Notes: generated from the sequence alone by a model not told the origin. A stretch of DNA of 64,000 nucleotides from Bog-473 sp963744935 (GCA_963744935.1 CAVUVM010000012.1:548357-612356), one strand, 5' to 3'; counted from the stretch's first letter, positions 33,989-43,990 are shown. Translations and numbers: made by a program.

Positions 33989-34426
33989 CTAGATCGCCAC
34001 CTCGGCGTGGCCATGGGTCCCGGGTCGCACGACGAAGCGAGCCTTGAAGGGCAATTTCTGTATGGCGCGCTCCATGGCGGCGCGGGCGAGCGGCTCGTCG
34101 ACGCCGGCCAGCTCGAAGAGGACGCGGCCGGGGTGCACGACCGCGACCCACAGCTCGGGGTTTCCCTTACCCGAGCCCATCCGGGTCTCGGCCGGCTTCT
34201 GGGTGACCGGCTTGTCGGGGAAGACACGGATCCACACCTTGCCGCCACGCTTGACGTGCCGGGTCATGGCGATACGAGCGGCCTCGATCTGGCGCGCCGT
34301 GAGCCAGCCCGGCTCGATCGCCTGGATCCCGAAGTCCCCGAACGTCACCAGGTTGCCGCCCTTGGCCGCCCCCCTGAGGCGCCCGCGCTGGGTCTTGCGG
34401 TGCTTGACCTTCTTCGGCATCAACAT
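33989..34426 (-). CDS. rplP: 50S ribosomal protein L16
   Basis: ATG 34426 gives 145 residues beginning MLMPKKVKHRKTQRGRLRGA; an ATG two codons later (34420) is possible. GNLVTFGDFGIQAIEPGWLT and RVFPDKPVTQKPAETRMGSG are canonical. It starts 1 bp beyond the rpsC stop. Confidence 0.96.
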   Translation of the reverse strand: MLMPKKVKHRKTQRGRLRGAAKGGNLVTFGDFGIQAIEPGWLTARQIEAARIAMTRHVKRGGKVWIRVFPDKPVTQKPAETRMGSGKGNPELWVAVVHPGRVLFELAGVDEPLARAAMERAIQKLPFKARFVVRPGTHGHAEVAI

Positions 34427-34427
34427 G

Positions 34428-35561
34428 TCAGTCCGAGTCCTTGCGGAAGTGCGGCGCCTCGTGGTGCTGCTGACGGTTCTGGCGCTCCATCTCCTCGTCC
34501 CGGCGCAGCTGACGCTCCAGGTCGTCGGGCTCCGCCGGCGCCGCGAGCAGGTCGGCCACGGTCCCCTCCTCGGTCTCCTCGGTCTCTTCGGTCTCGGCCT
34601 CGGTCTCGGTCGCCTCGGTCTCGGCACTGGACTCGACAACGGCGCTGGCGCCGTCAGTCGCCGCCGCGTCCGCCTCGACGGCACCCTCCGCGGCGAGCGC
34701 ATCGAGCGCGAGGTCCGCCGCCTCCGTGATGTCGGCGGCACCGGCAATCTCCATAATCTCCGCGTCCTCCGCCATGTCCTCGTTGTCCGGGTTGTCGTCG
34801 ACCGAGAACACTTCGGCCCGCCGACGTCCGCCGCCCGCGGTGATGAGCCGGCGCGGGCCGCTCTGGCCCGACGTCTCGCCAACGGCCATGGCGGCCTCGC
34901 GGGTGATCTTGTCCTCGATGGAGACCTTGTAGGGGAGGATGTCGCCCTTGTAGATCCACACCTTCACGCCGACCCGGCCCGACGTGGTGCGGGCCTCGCG
35001 GAAGCCGTAGTCGATGTCGGCCCGCAACGTGTGCAAGGGCACGCGTCCCTCGCGGTACTGCTCCTTGCGCGACATCTCCGAGCCCCCGAGCCGGCCCGAG
35101 CACTGCACCTTGATGCCCTGGGCGCCCGCCTTCTGCACCGTCTGGATGGCCCGCTTCATGGCGCGGCGGAAGGCGACCCGGCGCACCAGCTGGTCGCAGA
35201 TGCCCTGGGCGATGAGGGCGGCGTCGAGCTCGGGCTGCTTGATCTCTTGGATGTTGAGCTGGATGCGGTTCTGCAGCCCGGTGATCTCCTCGAGCTTCTT
35301 CTTCAGCCGGTCGGCTTCGGCGCCGCGGCGGCCGATGACGATGCCGGGCCGGGCGGTGTGGATGTCGACCCGCAGGCGGTCGCGCGTGCGCTCCACCTCG
35401 ATGCGGCTGACCGCGGCCGCCTCGAGCTGCCGCATCAGGTAGTCGCGGATCTTCCAGTCCTCGACCACGAAGTCCTTGTAGTGGCGCTCCTCGAACCAGC
35501 GCGACTTCCAGTCTGTCGTGATCCCGAGCCGGAACCCGTAGGGGTTTACCTTCTGGCCCAT
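34428..35561 (-). CDS. rpsC: 30S ribosomal protein S3 with long acidic C-terminal extension
   Basis: The core (residues 1 to about 240) has QKVNPYGFRLGITTDWKSRW, the KH GxxG region RPGIVIGRRGAEADRLKKKL and YGFREARTTSGRVGVKVWIY. About 135 further residues are rich in Glu, Ala, Thr and Asp (for example TEATETEAETEETEETEEG), ending QQHHEAPHFRKDSD. Total 377 residues against 210-275 usual. S3 lies at the mRNA entry channel. It begins directly after the rplV stop (TAGATG). Confidence 0.94.
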   Translation of the reverse strand: MGQKVNPYGFRLGITTDWKSRWFEERHYKDFVVEDWKIRDYLMRQLEAAAVSRIEVERTRDRLRVDIHTARPGIVIGRRGAEADRLKKKLEEITGLQNRIQLNIQEIKQPELDAALIAQGICDQLVRRVAFRRAMKRAIQTVQKAGAQGIKVQCSGRLGGSEMSRKEQYREGRVPLHTLRADIDYGFREARTTSGRVGVKVWIYKGDILPYKVSIEDKITREAAMAVGETSGQSGPRRLITAGGGRRRAEVFSVDDNPDNEDMAEDAEIMEIAGAADITEAADLALDALAAEGAVEADAAATDGASAVVESSAETEATETEAETEETEETEEGTVADLLAAPAEPDDLERQLRRDEEMERQNRQQHHEAPHFRKDSD

Positions 35562-36279
35562 CTACTCGTCCTCGCTCTTCTCGTCCGCGTCCGTGTCGTC
35601 CGCGGCGTCGGTGACCGTCGGTGGCCTCGCCGTCTACCTCGTCTTCGTTCTCGTCGGCGACGTCGTCCGTCCCGCCGTCGACCGTCGCTGCCTCGGTCAC
35701 TTCGGCGTCGGCGCCCGCGCTGTCGGTGGGTGCGTCCTCGTCAGCCTCGGCGGCCTCGGCCTCTGCCTGGGCCTTGTCGGCCGCGGCCTGCGCCTGGGCG
35801 GCCCGACGGCGCGACAGCCGGCCCGAGAGGTCGGCACGCCGGCGCGAGGCGTCCACCCGGCGGGACCGGTTGGCGCTGACGGCCTCGGTGCGGCGGCGGC
35901 GCAGCTCGAGCTGCTCGGCCGGGAGGCGGCTCACGATGATGGTGATGTGGCAGGTCCGCTTGCGGATCCGCGTGGCCCGGCCCCGCGCCCGTGGGCGCCA
36001 GCGCTTCATGGTGGCGCCCTCGTCGGCGTAGCAGGCCGACACGTAGAGGTCCTCGGGGTTCTGCTGGTCGTTGTGCACCGCGTTGGCCACCGCGGACCCG
36101 AGGACCTTGCCGATGACCTCGGCCGCCTCGCGCTCCGTGCCGGTCAGGATCTCGGCGGCGCGCTGGACGTCCTCGCCGCGGATCAGGTCGAGCACCTGGC
36201 GCGCCTTGGACGCCGACATGCCGCTGTAGCGGTGGACGGCGCGCGTCCCGGGGCGCTCGTTGGTCTTGGTCGCGGTCAT
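35562..36279 (-). CDS. rplV: 50S ribosomal protein L22 with acidic extension, frameshifted near its end
   Basis: The L22 core (residues 1-120) has YSGMSASKARQVLDLIRGED, VANAVHNDQQNPEDLYVSAC and ARGRATRIRKRTCHITIIVS. It is followed by an Arg/Ala-rich then Asp/Glu/Ala-rich tail of about 115 residues. The given frame runs on into rpsC. Removing one base at about 35614-35622 continues the acidic tail (VTDAADDTDADEKSEDE) to a TAG exactly abutting the rpsC ATG. That makes a one-base insertion the likely explanation. Usual L22 length is about 115-125. Confidence 0.87.
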
Positions 36280-36554
36280 CGCCGCGCTCCTCGCTCCTGG
36301 CCGGCGTGATAGCGGAAGGTCCGCGTCGGGGCGAACTCGCCGAGCTTGTGACCCACCATCGACTCGGTCACGTAGACCGGGACGTGGCGACGGCCGTCGT
36401 GGACGGCGATGGTGTGGCCGACCATGTCGGGGATGATGGTGGAGCGGCGGGACCAGGTCTTGATGACCTTCTTGTCCCCGCTCGAGTTCAACACGTCCAC
36501 CTTCTTCAGCAGGTGGCCGTCGACGAAGGGTCCCTTCTTCAGGCTACGCGGCAT
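36276..36554 (-). CDS. rpsS: 30S ribosomal protein S19
   Basis: The 92-residue protein begins MPRSLKKGPFVDGHLLKKV, with IKTWSRRSTIIPDMVGHTIA and HKLGEFAPTRTFRYHAG. It overlaps rplV by ATGA. Normal length. Confidence 0.97.
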   Translation of the reverse strand: MPRSLKKGPFVDGHLLKKVDVLNSSGDKKVIKTWSRRSTIIPDMVGHTIAVHDGRRHVPVYVTESMVGHKLGEFAPTRTFRYHAGQERGARR

Positions 36555-36572
36555 TGTTCCTCACCCTCCGCC

Positions 36573-37409
36573 TCAACGCCGCGCGCCGCGGGTGCGGCGC
36601 CGGCGGACGATCATCGAATTGGACTTCTTGTTGCGCGAGCGGGTGCGCCCCTCGGGCTTACCCCACGGAGAGACCGGGTGGCGGCCACCCGACGACTTGC
36701 CCTCGCCGCCACCGAGCGGGTGGTCGACGGGGTTCATGGCGACGCCGCGGGTCTGGGGCCGCTTGCCCTTCCAGCGGTTGCGCCCGGCCTTGCCCACCTT
36801 GACCAGCTCGGCCTCGGCGTTGCCGACCACCCCGAGGGTGCCGCGGCAGTCGATGGAGACGCGGCGCATCTCGGTCGAGGGCAGACGCAGCGTGGCGAAC
36901 ACACCCTCCTTGGCGACCAGCTGCACGCTCATGCCCGCCCCGCGCGCCATCTTGCCGCCACCGCCCGGGCGCAGCTCGACGTTGTGGATGGTCGAGCCCA
37001 CCGGGATGTAGCGCAGCGGGAGCGCGTTGCCCGGTCGGATGTCCGCGCCCTGCCCGCTCTGGAGCTTGTCGCCGACCTTCACGCCGGCCGGAGCCAGGAT
37101 GTAACGCTTCTCGCCGTCCGCGTAGTGCAACAGCGCGATGCGGGCGTTGCGGTTCGGGTCGTACTCGATGGACGCGACCTTGGCCGGGATCCCGTCCTTG
37201 TTCCGGCGGAAGTCGATGATCCGGTACTGCTGCTTGTGGCCGCCGCCGCGGTGGCGCGACGTCTTGCGCCCGTGGTTGTTGCGGCCCCCGCTCTGGGGGT
37301 TGGGGGCGAGCAGCGACTTCTCGGGGCGGCTCCGGGTGATCTCGGAGAAGTCCGAGACGGTCTGGAACCGTCGTCCGGGGCTGGTGGGTTTGCGAGAGCG
37401 AAGTGGCAT
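36573..37409 (-). CDS. rplB: 50S ribosomal protein L2
   Basis: The 278-residue protein has NNHGRKTSRHRGGGHKQQYR and the conserved C-terminal GVAMNPVDHPLGGGEGKSSG with the peptidyl-transferase-centre His. Full family length. Confidence 0.97.
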   Translation of the reverse strand: MPLRSRKPTSPGRRFQTVSDFSEITRSRPEKSLLAPNPQSGGRNNHGRKTSRHRGGGHKQQYRIIDFRRNKDGIPAKVASIEYDPNRNARIALLHYADGEKRYILAPAGVKVGDKLQSGQGADIRPGNALPLRYIPVGSTIHNVELRPGGGGKMARGAGMSVQLVAKEGVFATLRLPSTEMRRVSIDCRGTLGVVGNAEAELVKVGKAGRNRWKGKRPQTRGVAMNPVDHPLGGGEGKSSGGRHPVSPWGKPEGRTRSRNKKSNSMIVRRRRTRGARR

Positions 37410-37422
37410 GGCGGTTCCCTGA

Positions 37423-37713
37423 TCAGCGCTCGAAGAGGTCGATGGAGTCGTCGGGGTGCAGCGTCACGATGGCGCGCTTGGTGTCGGGCCGCTTGCCGCG
37501 GACGTTGGTACGGCGGTTGCGCGTCGCCTTTCCCTTGCGGTTCAGCGTGTTGACCTTGGTCACCCGCACGCCGAAGGCCTGCTCGACAGCGTGGCGGACG
37601 TCGATCTTGGTGGCCTTGGGGTCGACGATGAAGACGTAGACGCTCTGGTCCATCAGCGCGTAGCTCTTCTCGGAGACGACCGGGCGGATGAGCACGGACA
37701 TGGCATCACGCAT
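37423..37713 (-). CDS. rplW: 50S ribosomal protein L23
   Basis: ATG 37713 (96 residues) is preceded by a GAGGGG stretch and overlaps the rplD stop by 8 bp; ATG 37701 would give 92 residues. Family sequence: SVLIRPVVSEKSYALMDQSV, ATKIDVRHAVEQAFGVRVTK and NRRTNVRGKRPDTKRAIVTL. It is a docking site at the exit tunnel. Confidence 0.95.
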   Translation of the reverse strand: MRDAMSVLIRPVVSEKSYALMDQSVYVFIVDPKATKIDVRHAVEQAFGVRVTKVNTLNRKGKATRNRRTNVRGKRPDTKRAIVTLHPDDSIDLFER

Positions 37714-38725
37714 CGGACTCGGCCCCCTCGCTTTCGCCGCCGTCACCGTCACCGTCACCGGCACCGGCACCGGCGTCGGTCTCGCTGGCCTCGGTGGCCT
37801 TGGTCGCCTTGGTGGCCTTCGTTGCCTTGGCCGCCTTGGTTGTCTTGGTCGCCGTGGTTGTCTTGGCCGCCGTGGATGCCTTCGCCGCCTCGGCCGTCGA
37901 GGTGCCCGTGGCGGCGTCCTCGCTCTCGGCCTCGGCCTCGACGGTCTCGGTACCCTCAGCGCTCACAGCCGCCCGAGGCGCGACATCGCGGTCGGTGGCC
38001 GGTTCCATCACGTGGGTGCCCGAGAAGTCGCCCGGCGAGGCCGGCACCGTGCGGTCCGAGAAGAGCAGCCAGTCGGCGCGGAGCACGTCGTGCGCCGAGA
38101 GCTCGGCGAAGGTGGTCGTACTGGCCTGGGGCAGGTTGCGGAACGAGAGCGCCATGTCGATCTCGTCCTGGGCCAACACGATGAGCACCGAGTCGGTGCC
38201 CAGCTTGAGCCTGCGCAAGATCGTGGCGGCGTCCTTGGTGCTCGGCGCGGTGATCTTCCAGTCGTCGACCACGAGGATGCGCTCGATCTCAGCGCGGTCG
38301 CTCAAGGCGGACAGCAGCGCCAGGCGCACCATCTTCTTGGGGGTGTGCTGGTCGTAGCTGCGCGGCTTGGGCCCGAGCGCCACGCCACCGCCGCTCATGG
38401 ACGGCGAGCGGCTCGAACCCTGGCGGGCCCGGCCGGTGCCCTTCTGGCGGAAGGGCTTGGCACCGCCCCCTCGCACCTCGGCGCGGGTCCGCGTCGACTG
38501 GGTGCCGGCCCGGATCCCGGCCAGTTGGGCGGTGACCACCTGGTGCAGCACCGCCCGGTTGGGCGTGAGGCCGAAGACGGTCGGCTCCAGATCCACCGTG
38601 CCGAGGTCGTGCCCGGCGGCATTGCGGCGCGGGGCGGTGCGGACGACCGGGGCCGGCCGCTCCTTCTTCATGGTGTGGCGCAGGACGGTGCCGGCGCGGG
38701 TGGCGGGGGTGATCGTCGTCGTCAT
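37706..38725 (-). CDS. rplD: 50S ribosomal protein L4 with Lys/Ala/Thr-rich and acidic C-terminal extension
   Basis: The core (about residues 27-240) has HQVVTAQLAGIRAGTQSTRT, GGAKPFRQKGTGRARQGSSR and GGGVALGPKPRSY, the tunnel loop. After residue 240 come about 100 low-complexity residues: an acidic stretch, a KATKATKATKAT repeat resembling histone-H1-like tails, then a GAGAGDGDGDGG stretch. L4 is usually 205-220 residues. The encoding DNA has tandem 9-bp and 6-bp repeats (about 37740-37880). In E. coli L4 represses the S10 operon. It overlaps rplC by ATGA. Confidence 0.93.
   Translation of the reverse strand: MTTTITPATRAGTVLRHTMKKERPAPVVRTAPRRNAAGHDLGTVDLEPTVFGLTPNRAVLHQVVTAQLAGIRAGTQSTRTRAEVRGGGAKPFRQKGTGRARQGSSRSPSMSGGGVALGPKPRSYDQHTPKKMVRLALLSALSDRAEIERILVVDDWKITAPSTKDAATILRRLKLGTDSVLIVLAQDEIDMALSFRNLPQASTTTFAELSAHDVLRADWLLFSDRTVPASPGDFSGTHVMEPATDRDVAPRAAVSAEGTETVEAEAESEDAATGTSTAEAAKASTAAKTTTATKTTKAAKATKATKATKATEASETDAGAGAGDGDGDGGESEGAESDA
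37740..37880. repeat. short tandem repeats within the rplD tail
   Basis: GTCACC and GGCACC hexamers repeat three or more times at about 37740-37775, followed by GCCTTGGTC-like 9-bp units to about 37880. They encode the GAGAGDGDGDGG and KATKAT parts of the L4 extension and are candidates for slippage between strains. Confidence 0.7.
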
Positions 38726-39381
38726 CGCGACCTCCCGGCCTTGCTCGGGGTCTTGACCGAGTCGCGCAGCACGACCACGCTGCCCCGGGCGCCCGGCACG
38801 GCGCCCTTGACCAGCACCAGCTCGCGCTCGGGGTCGGCGGAGACGACGACGAGATTCAGCGCGGTCACCTGGTTCCCGCCCATCTGGCCCGCCATCCGCG
38901 TGCCCTTGAAGACTCGCGACGGCGTGGCGCAGGCGCCGATGGCCCCGGGCACGCGGTGGCTGCGGTGGTTACCGTGCGAGGCGCCCTGGCCGCTGAAGTT
39001 GTGGCGCTTCATGCCGCCGGCGAAGCCCTTGCCCTTGGAGACCGCGATGGCGTCGACGCGCTCACCGGCCTCCCAGATGTCAGCGGCGAGCTCCTGGCCG
39101 ACCGCGTAGTCGGCCACGTCGTCGAGGCGCAGCTCGACGAGCTTGCGGCCGGGGTTCACGCCCGCCTTGGCGTAGTGCCCGATCTCGGGCTTGGACAGCG
39201 TCGAGTTGCGCCGGAAGCCCCACGTCACCTGCAACGCGGCATAGCCGTCGGTCTCGGGCGTCTTGACCTGGACGACACGCACGGGCGCGACCTTCAGCAC
39301 CGTCACCGGTACGGCGCGGTTCTGGTCGTCCCAGACCTGGGTCATGCCGACTTTCTCGCCGACGATGGCCTTGCTTGCCAC
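38722..39381 (-). CDS. rplC: 50S ribosomal protein L3
   Basis: GTG 39381 gives 219 residues starting ASKAIVGEKVGMTQVWDD; the frame extends 15 codons upstream without homology. GFAGGMKRHNFSGQGASHGN and SHRVPGAIGACATPSRVFKG are the L3 signature. A 260-bp gap separates it from rpsJ. Confidence 0.95.
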   Translation of the reverse strand: MASKAIVGEKVGMTQVWDDQNRAVPVTVLKVAPVRVVQVKTPETDGYAALQVTWGFRRNSTLSKPEIGHYAKAGVNPGRKLVELRLDDVADYAVGQELAADIWEAGERVDAIAVSKGKGFAGGMKRHNFSGQGASHGNHRSHRVPGAIGACATPSRVFKGTRMAGQMGGNQVTALNLVVVSADPERELVLVKGAVPGARGSVVVLRDSVKTPSKAGRSR

Positions 39382-39431
39382 GTGTCCTCTTCCTTGTGTC
39401 CCGCACGTGCGGTGTCCCGTACGCACGCCAA

Positions 39432-39464
39432 CGCTCCGCCCGGGAATCCCGAGCGGAGCGCTCG
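39432..39464 (-). promoter_or_regulatory. overlapping mutually exclusive hairpins upstream of rplC
   Basis: CGCTCCGC (39432-39439) can pair with GCGGAGCG (39453-39460). The latter overlaps a second hairpin, CGAGCG (39450-39455) with CGCTCG (39459-39464), so only one can form at a time. They lie in the rpsJ-rplC gap within the S10 operon. An attenuator or leader switch is possible; this is inference from pairing alone. Confidence 0.35.
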
Positions 39465-39641
39465 AATGGTTCGGCGTGAGGTTCCGGCCGGGGACCGGCG
39501 CTCACGCACGTCTGTTGTTCTGGCAGCACCGCAGTGCCGCGGCATAACGCCTCTGAGCTGCCGAATTCGGCGGCCCGCGAGGTTACACCATGGTCCGGCC
39601 CCCCTGCCAGGCGTCCGGCGGGGAGCCGGGGCAGCCCGCCG

Positions 39642-39968
39642 TCAGGCGGTCTGGATCTTGATCTCGATGTCCACGCCCGCCGGCAGGTCGAGCCGCTGGA
39701 GCGAGTCGACCGTCTTGGGCGTGTGCTCGACGATGTCGACCAGGCGCTTGTGGACGCGCATCTCGAAGTGCTCGCGTGAGTCCTTGTACTTGTGCGGCGA
39801 GCGGATCACCGTGTAGCGGTGCTTGTCGGTCGGCAACGGGACCGGTCCGAGCACCTTGGCCTGCGTGCGCTGGACGGTCTGGACGATCTTCTTCGTGGAC
39901 TCGTCGAGAATCTCGTGGTCGTAGGCCTTGAGCCTGATGCGGATCTTCTGCTTCGGGCCGTCGGCCAT
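39642..39968 (-). CDS. rpsJ: 30S ribosomal protein S10
   Basis: The 108-residue protein has QKIRIRLKAYDHEILDESTK, VLGPVPLPTDKHRYTVIRSP and SREHFEMRVHKRLVDIVEHT. It is also the transcription factor NusE. It follows tuf by 51 bp. Confidence 0.97.
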   Translation of the reverse strand: MADGPKQKIRIRLKAYDHEILDESTKKIVQTVQRTQAKVLGPVPLPTDKHRYTVIRSPHKYKDSREHFEMRVHKRLVDIVEHTPKTVDSLQRLDLPAGVDIEIKIQTA

Positions 39969-40019
39969 GGTCTCGCTGCCTGCTCTCGCTCGTGCGGGTG
40001 GTCGCCGGGATTCCGGTGA

Positions 40020-41207
<1,188 letters not shown>

Positions 41208-41230
41208 CGCCTCGCTACTCCCTACTCCTG

Positions 41231-41253
41231 GTCGGGGCCACCGCGGTCCCGAC
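41231..41253 (-). promoter_or_regulatory. strong stem-loop just upstream of tuf
   Basis: A 9-bp stem (GTCGGGGCC with GGTCCCGAC, one G-T wobble in one orientation) and a 5-nt loop lie 24 nt before the tuf start, in the 141-bp fusA-tuf gap. A weaker stem, TTCGC/GCGAA, lies at 41279-41294. Either could set differential tuf expression or mRNA processing. Confidence 0.3.
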
Positions 41254-41348
41254 GCTCATTTGTCTCTTCCTACGAAACTTCGCCTGTTTGCGAAAAGTGT
41301 GTTCTGTGTGGTTGCTGCGCTGTACTTCCGGACCGGCGGCCCGCAGCC

Positions 41349-43448
41349 CTACTCCCCGTGCGCCCGGGCGATGATCTCCTTGGAGATCGACTCCGGGACC
41401 TGGTTGTACGAATGGAACTGCATCGTGTACGTGGCGCGGCCCTGGGTGCGCGAACGCAGGTCAGTAGAGTAGCCGAACATATCGGCGAGTGGGACGAGCG
41501 CCCTGACCACGTGGCTGGTCCCCTGCTGGTCCATGCCCTCCATGCGCCCGCGGCGCGAGGACAGGTCGCCGGTGACCGCGCCCAGGAAATCGTCGGGCAC
41601 CGTCACGGTGACTTCCATGACCGGCTCGAGCAGTACGGGGCTGGCGGCCCGGATCGCCTTCTTGACCGCCATGGAGCCGGCGATCTTGAAGGCCATCTCC
41701 GAGGAGTCCACGTCGTGGTACGACCCGTACGTCAGGGTCACCCTGATGTCCACGGTCGGGTAACCGGCCAGCACGCCGGCGGTGAGCGCCTCTTGGATGC
41801 CGGCGTCCACCGAGGGGATGTACTCCTTGGGGATCACGCCGCCACTGATCTTGTCGATGAATTCGTAGCCCCCGCCCGGGCCGGTGGGCTCGGCGCTGAT
41901 GACGACGTGGCCGTACTGGCCGCGGCCACCGGTCTGGCGGACGTAGCGCTCCTCGATCTTCTCCACCGGCTTGCGGATGGTCTCGCGGTAGGCCACCTGG
42001 GGCTTGCCCACGTTGGCGTCGACGGAGAACTCACGCAGCATCCGGTCGACGAGGACCTCGAGGTGCAGCTCGCCCATGCCCGAGATCACGGTCTGGCCCG
42101 TCTCCTCGTCGGAGCGCACGCGGAAGGTCGGGTCCTCCTCGCTGAGCGAGTAGAGGGCCCGGGACAGCTTGTCCTGGTCGGCCTTGGTCTTGGGCTCCAC
42201 GGCGACGTGGATCACGGGCTCGGGGAACTCGAGCGCCTCGAGCACGATCGGGCGGCTCGCGTCGCTCAGGGTGTCACCGGTCGTGGTGTTCTTCAGGCCG
42301 ACGACGGCCATGATGTCGCCGGCGAAGATGGCGTCCTTGTCCACGCGGTCGTTGGCGTGCATCTGGAGGATGCGGCCGACCCGCTCCTTCTTGTCCTTGG
42401 TGGTGTTGGAGATGGACGCGCCCTTCTGCAGCGAGCCCGAGTAGACGCGGATGTAGGTCAGCTTGCCGACATAGGGGTCGGTCATGACCTTGAAGGCGAG
42501 GGCGGAGAAGGGCTCGGCGTCGTCGGCCTTGCGCTCCTCGATGTCGTCGGGGTGGCCCGGACGGTGCCCCTCGGTGGGGGGCAGGTCGAGCGGGCTGGGC
42601 AGGAAGTCGACCACGGCGTCGAGCATGGGCTGGACGCCCTTGTTCTTGAAGGCCGAGCCGCACAGGACGGGCACGACCTCGGCGGCCAGGGTGGCCGTGC
42701 GCAGGGCGCGGCGCAGGTCGGCCGCCGTGATGGGCTCCTCGGACAGGTACTTCTCCATGATGGTGTCGTCGAAGTTGGAGACGACGTCGATGAGCTGGTG
42801 GCGGGCGTCCTCGACCTGGTTGGCCATGGCGTCGGGGACGTCGAGGGTCTCCCACTCCTCGCCCATGTCCGACGACCAGACGAGGGCCTTCTCCTCGAGC
42901 AGGTCGATGACACCTTTGAACTCGGACTCGGCGCCGATGGGCAGCTGGATGACGGCCGGCAGCGCGTCGAGGCGGTCGCGGATCATCTGCACCGTGCGCT
43001 CGAAGTCGGCGCCGATGCGGTCCATCTTGTTGACGAAGCAGATGCGCGGGACGTTGTACTTGTTGGCCTGGCGCCACACCGTCTCGGTCTGGGGCTCCAC
43101 GCCGGCCACGGCGTCGAAGACGGCCACCGCGCCGTCGAGGACGCGCAGGGACCGCTCCACCTCGACGGTGAAGTCGACGTGGCCCGGGGTGTCGATGAGG
43201 TTGATCCAGTTGTCGCGCCAGCTGCAGGTGGTCGCGGCCGAGGTGATGGTGATGCCGCGCTCTTGCTCCTGGACCATCCAGTCCATGGTGGCGGCGCCTT
43301 CGTGCACCTCACCGATCTTGTAGTTGCGGCCGGTGTAATAGAGGATTCGCTCGGTCGTGGTGGTTTTGCCCGCGTCAATGTGGGCCATGATCCCGATGTT
43401 GCGGGTCTTGGCCAGCGGGAAATCGCGTCTAGCGGCGGGTTCAGGCAT
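41349..43448 (-). CDS. fusA: elongation factor G
   Basis: The 699-residue translocase has IGIMAHIDAGKTTTTERILY (P-loop), RGITITSAA, DTPGHVDFT and NKMDR. Domains II-V follow, with GMGELHLEVLVDRM and the C-terminal GRATYTMQFHSYNQVP. It follows rpsG by 69 bp in the str operon. Confidence 0.98.
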   Translation of the reverse strand: MPEPAARRDFPLAKTRNIGIMAHIDAGKTTTTERILYYTGRNYKIGEVHEGAATMDWMVQEQERGITITSAATTCSWRDNWINLIDTPGHVDFTVEVERSLRVLDGAVAVFDAVAGVEPQTETVWRQANKYNVPRICFVNKMDRIGADFERTVQMIRDRLDALPAVIQLPIGAESEFKGVIDLLEEKALVWSSDMGEEWETLDVPDAMANQVEDARHQLIDVVSNFDDTIMEKYLSEEPITAADLRRALRTATLAAEVVPVLCGSAFKNKGVQPMLDAVVDFLPSPLDLPPTEGHRPGHPDDIEERKADDAEPFSALAFKVMTDPYVGKLTYIRVYSGSLQKGASISNTTKDKKERVGRILQMHANDRVDKDAIFAGDIMAVVGLKNTTTGDTLSDASRPIVLEALEFPEPVIHVAVEPKTKADQDKLSRALYSLSEEDPTFRVRSDEETGQTVISGMGELHLEVLVDRMLREFSVDANVGKPQVAYRETIRKPVEKIEERYVRQTGGRGQYGHVVISAEPTGPGGGYEFIDKISGGVIPKEYIPSVDAGIQEALTAGVLAGYPTVDIRVTLTYGSYHDVDSSEMAFKIAGSMAVKKAIRAASPVLLEPVMEVTVTVPDDFLGAVTGDLSSRRGRMEGMDQQGTSHVVRALVPLADMFGYSTDLRSRTQGRATYTMQFHSYNQVPESISKEIIARAHGE

Positions 43449-43517
43449 AGTCGTGCTCGTGGGTGAGGTGGGTCGGGTGTGCGGTGTGGATCTGGGGGCG
43501 GGCGGGCGTCGGTTCCA

Positions 43518-43988
43518 CTACCAGCGGTAGTGGGCGAAGGCGCGGTTCGACTCCGCCATCTTGTGCATGTCCTCGCGGCGCTTCACCGAGGCCCCGATGT
43601 TGTTGGAGGCGTCGAGGATCTCGCCGGCGAGGCGCTCGGCCATCGTCTTCTCCCGGCGCTGGCGGGAATAGGTGGTCAGCCACCGGATGGCGAGGGTGGT
43701 CGCCCGACGCGGGCGCACCTCGACCGGCACCTGATAGGTGGCACCTCCCACGCGCCGCGACTTCACCTCGACCTCGGGCCGGGTGTTCTCGACGGCGCGC
43801 TTGAGCGCGGCCACGGGGTCGCCGCCTGACTTCTCCTGCACCTGCTCGAGTGCGGTGTAGACGATGTGCTCGGCCAGCGTGCGCTTGCCGCGCGAGAGCA
43901 CCTTGTTGACGAACTGGGTGACCAGGACCGAGCGGTAGACGGGGTCCGGGGCGAGCTCGCGGCGGGTAGCGGGTCCGTTGCGGGGCAT
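43518..43988 (-). CDS. rpsG: 30S ribosomal protein S7
   Basis: The 156-residue protein has VTQFVNKVLSRGKRTLAEHI, VKSRRVGGATYQVPVEVRPR and SNNIGASVKRREDMHKMAES. It starts 2 bp after rpsL. Confidence 0.97.
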   Translation of the reverse strand: MPRNGPATRRELAPDPVYRSVLVTQFVNKVLSRGKRTLAEHIVYTALEQVQEKSGGDPVAALKRAVENTRPEVEVKSRRVGGATYQVPVEVRPRRATTLAIRWLTTYSRQRREKTMAERLAGEILDASNNIGASVKRREDMHKMAESNRAFAHYRW

Positions 43989-43990
43989 CC

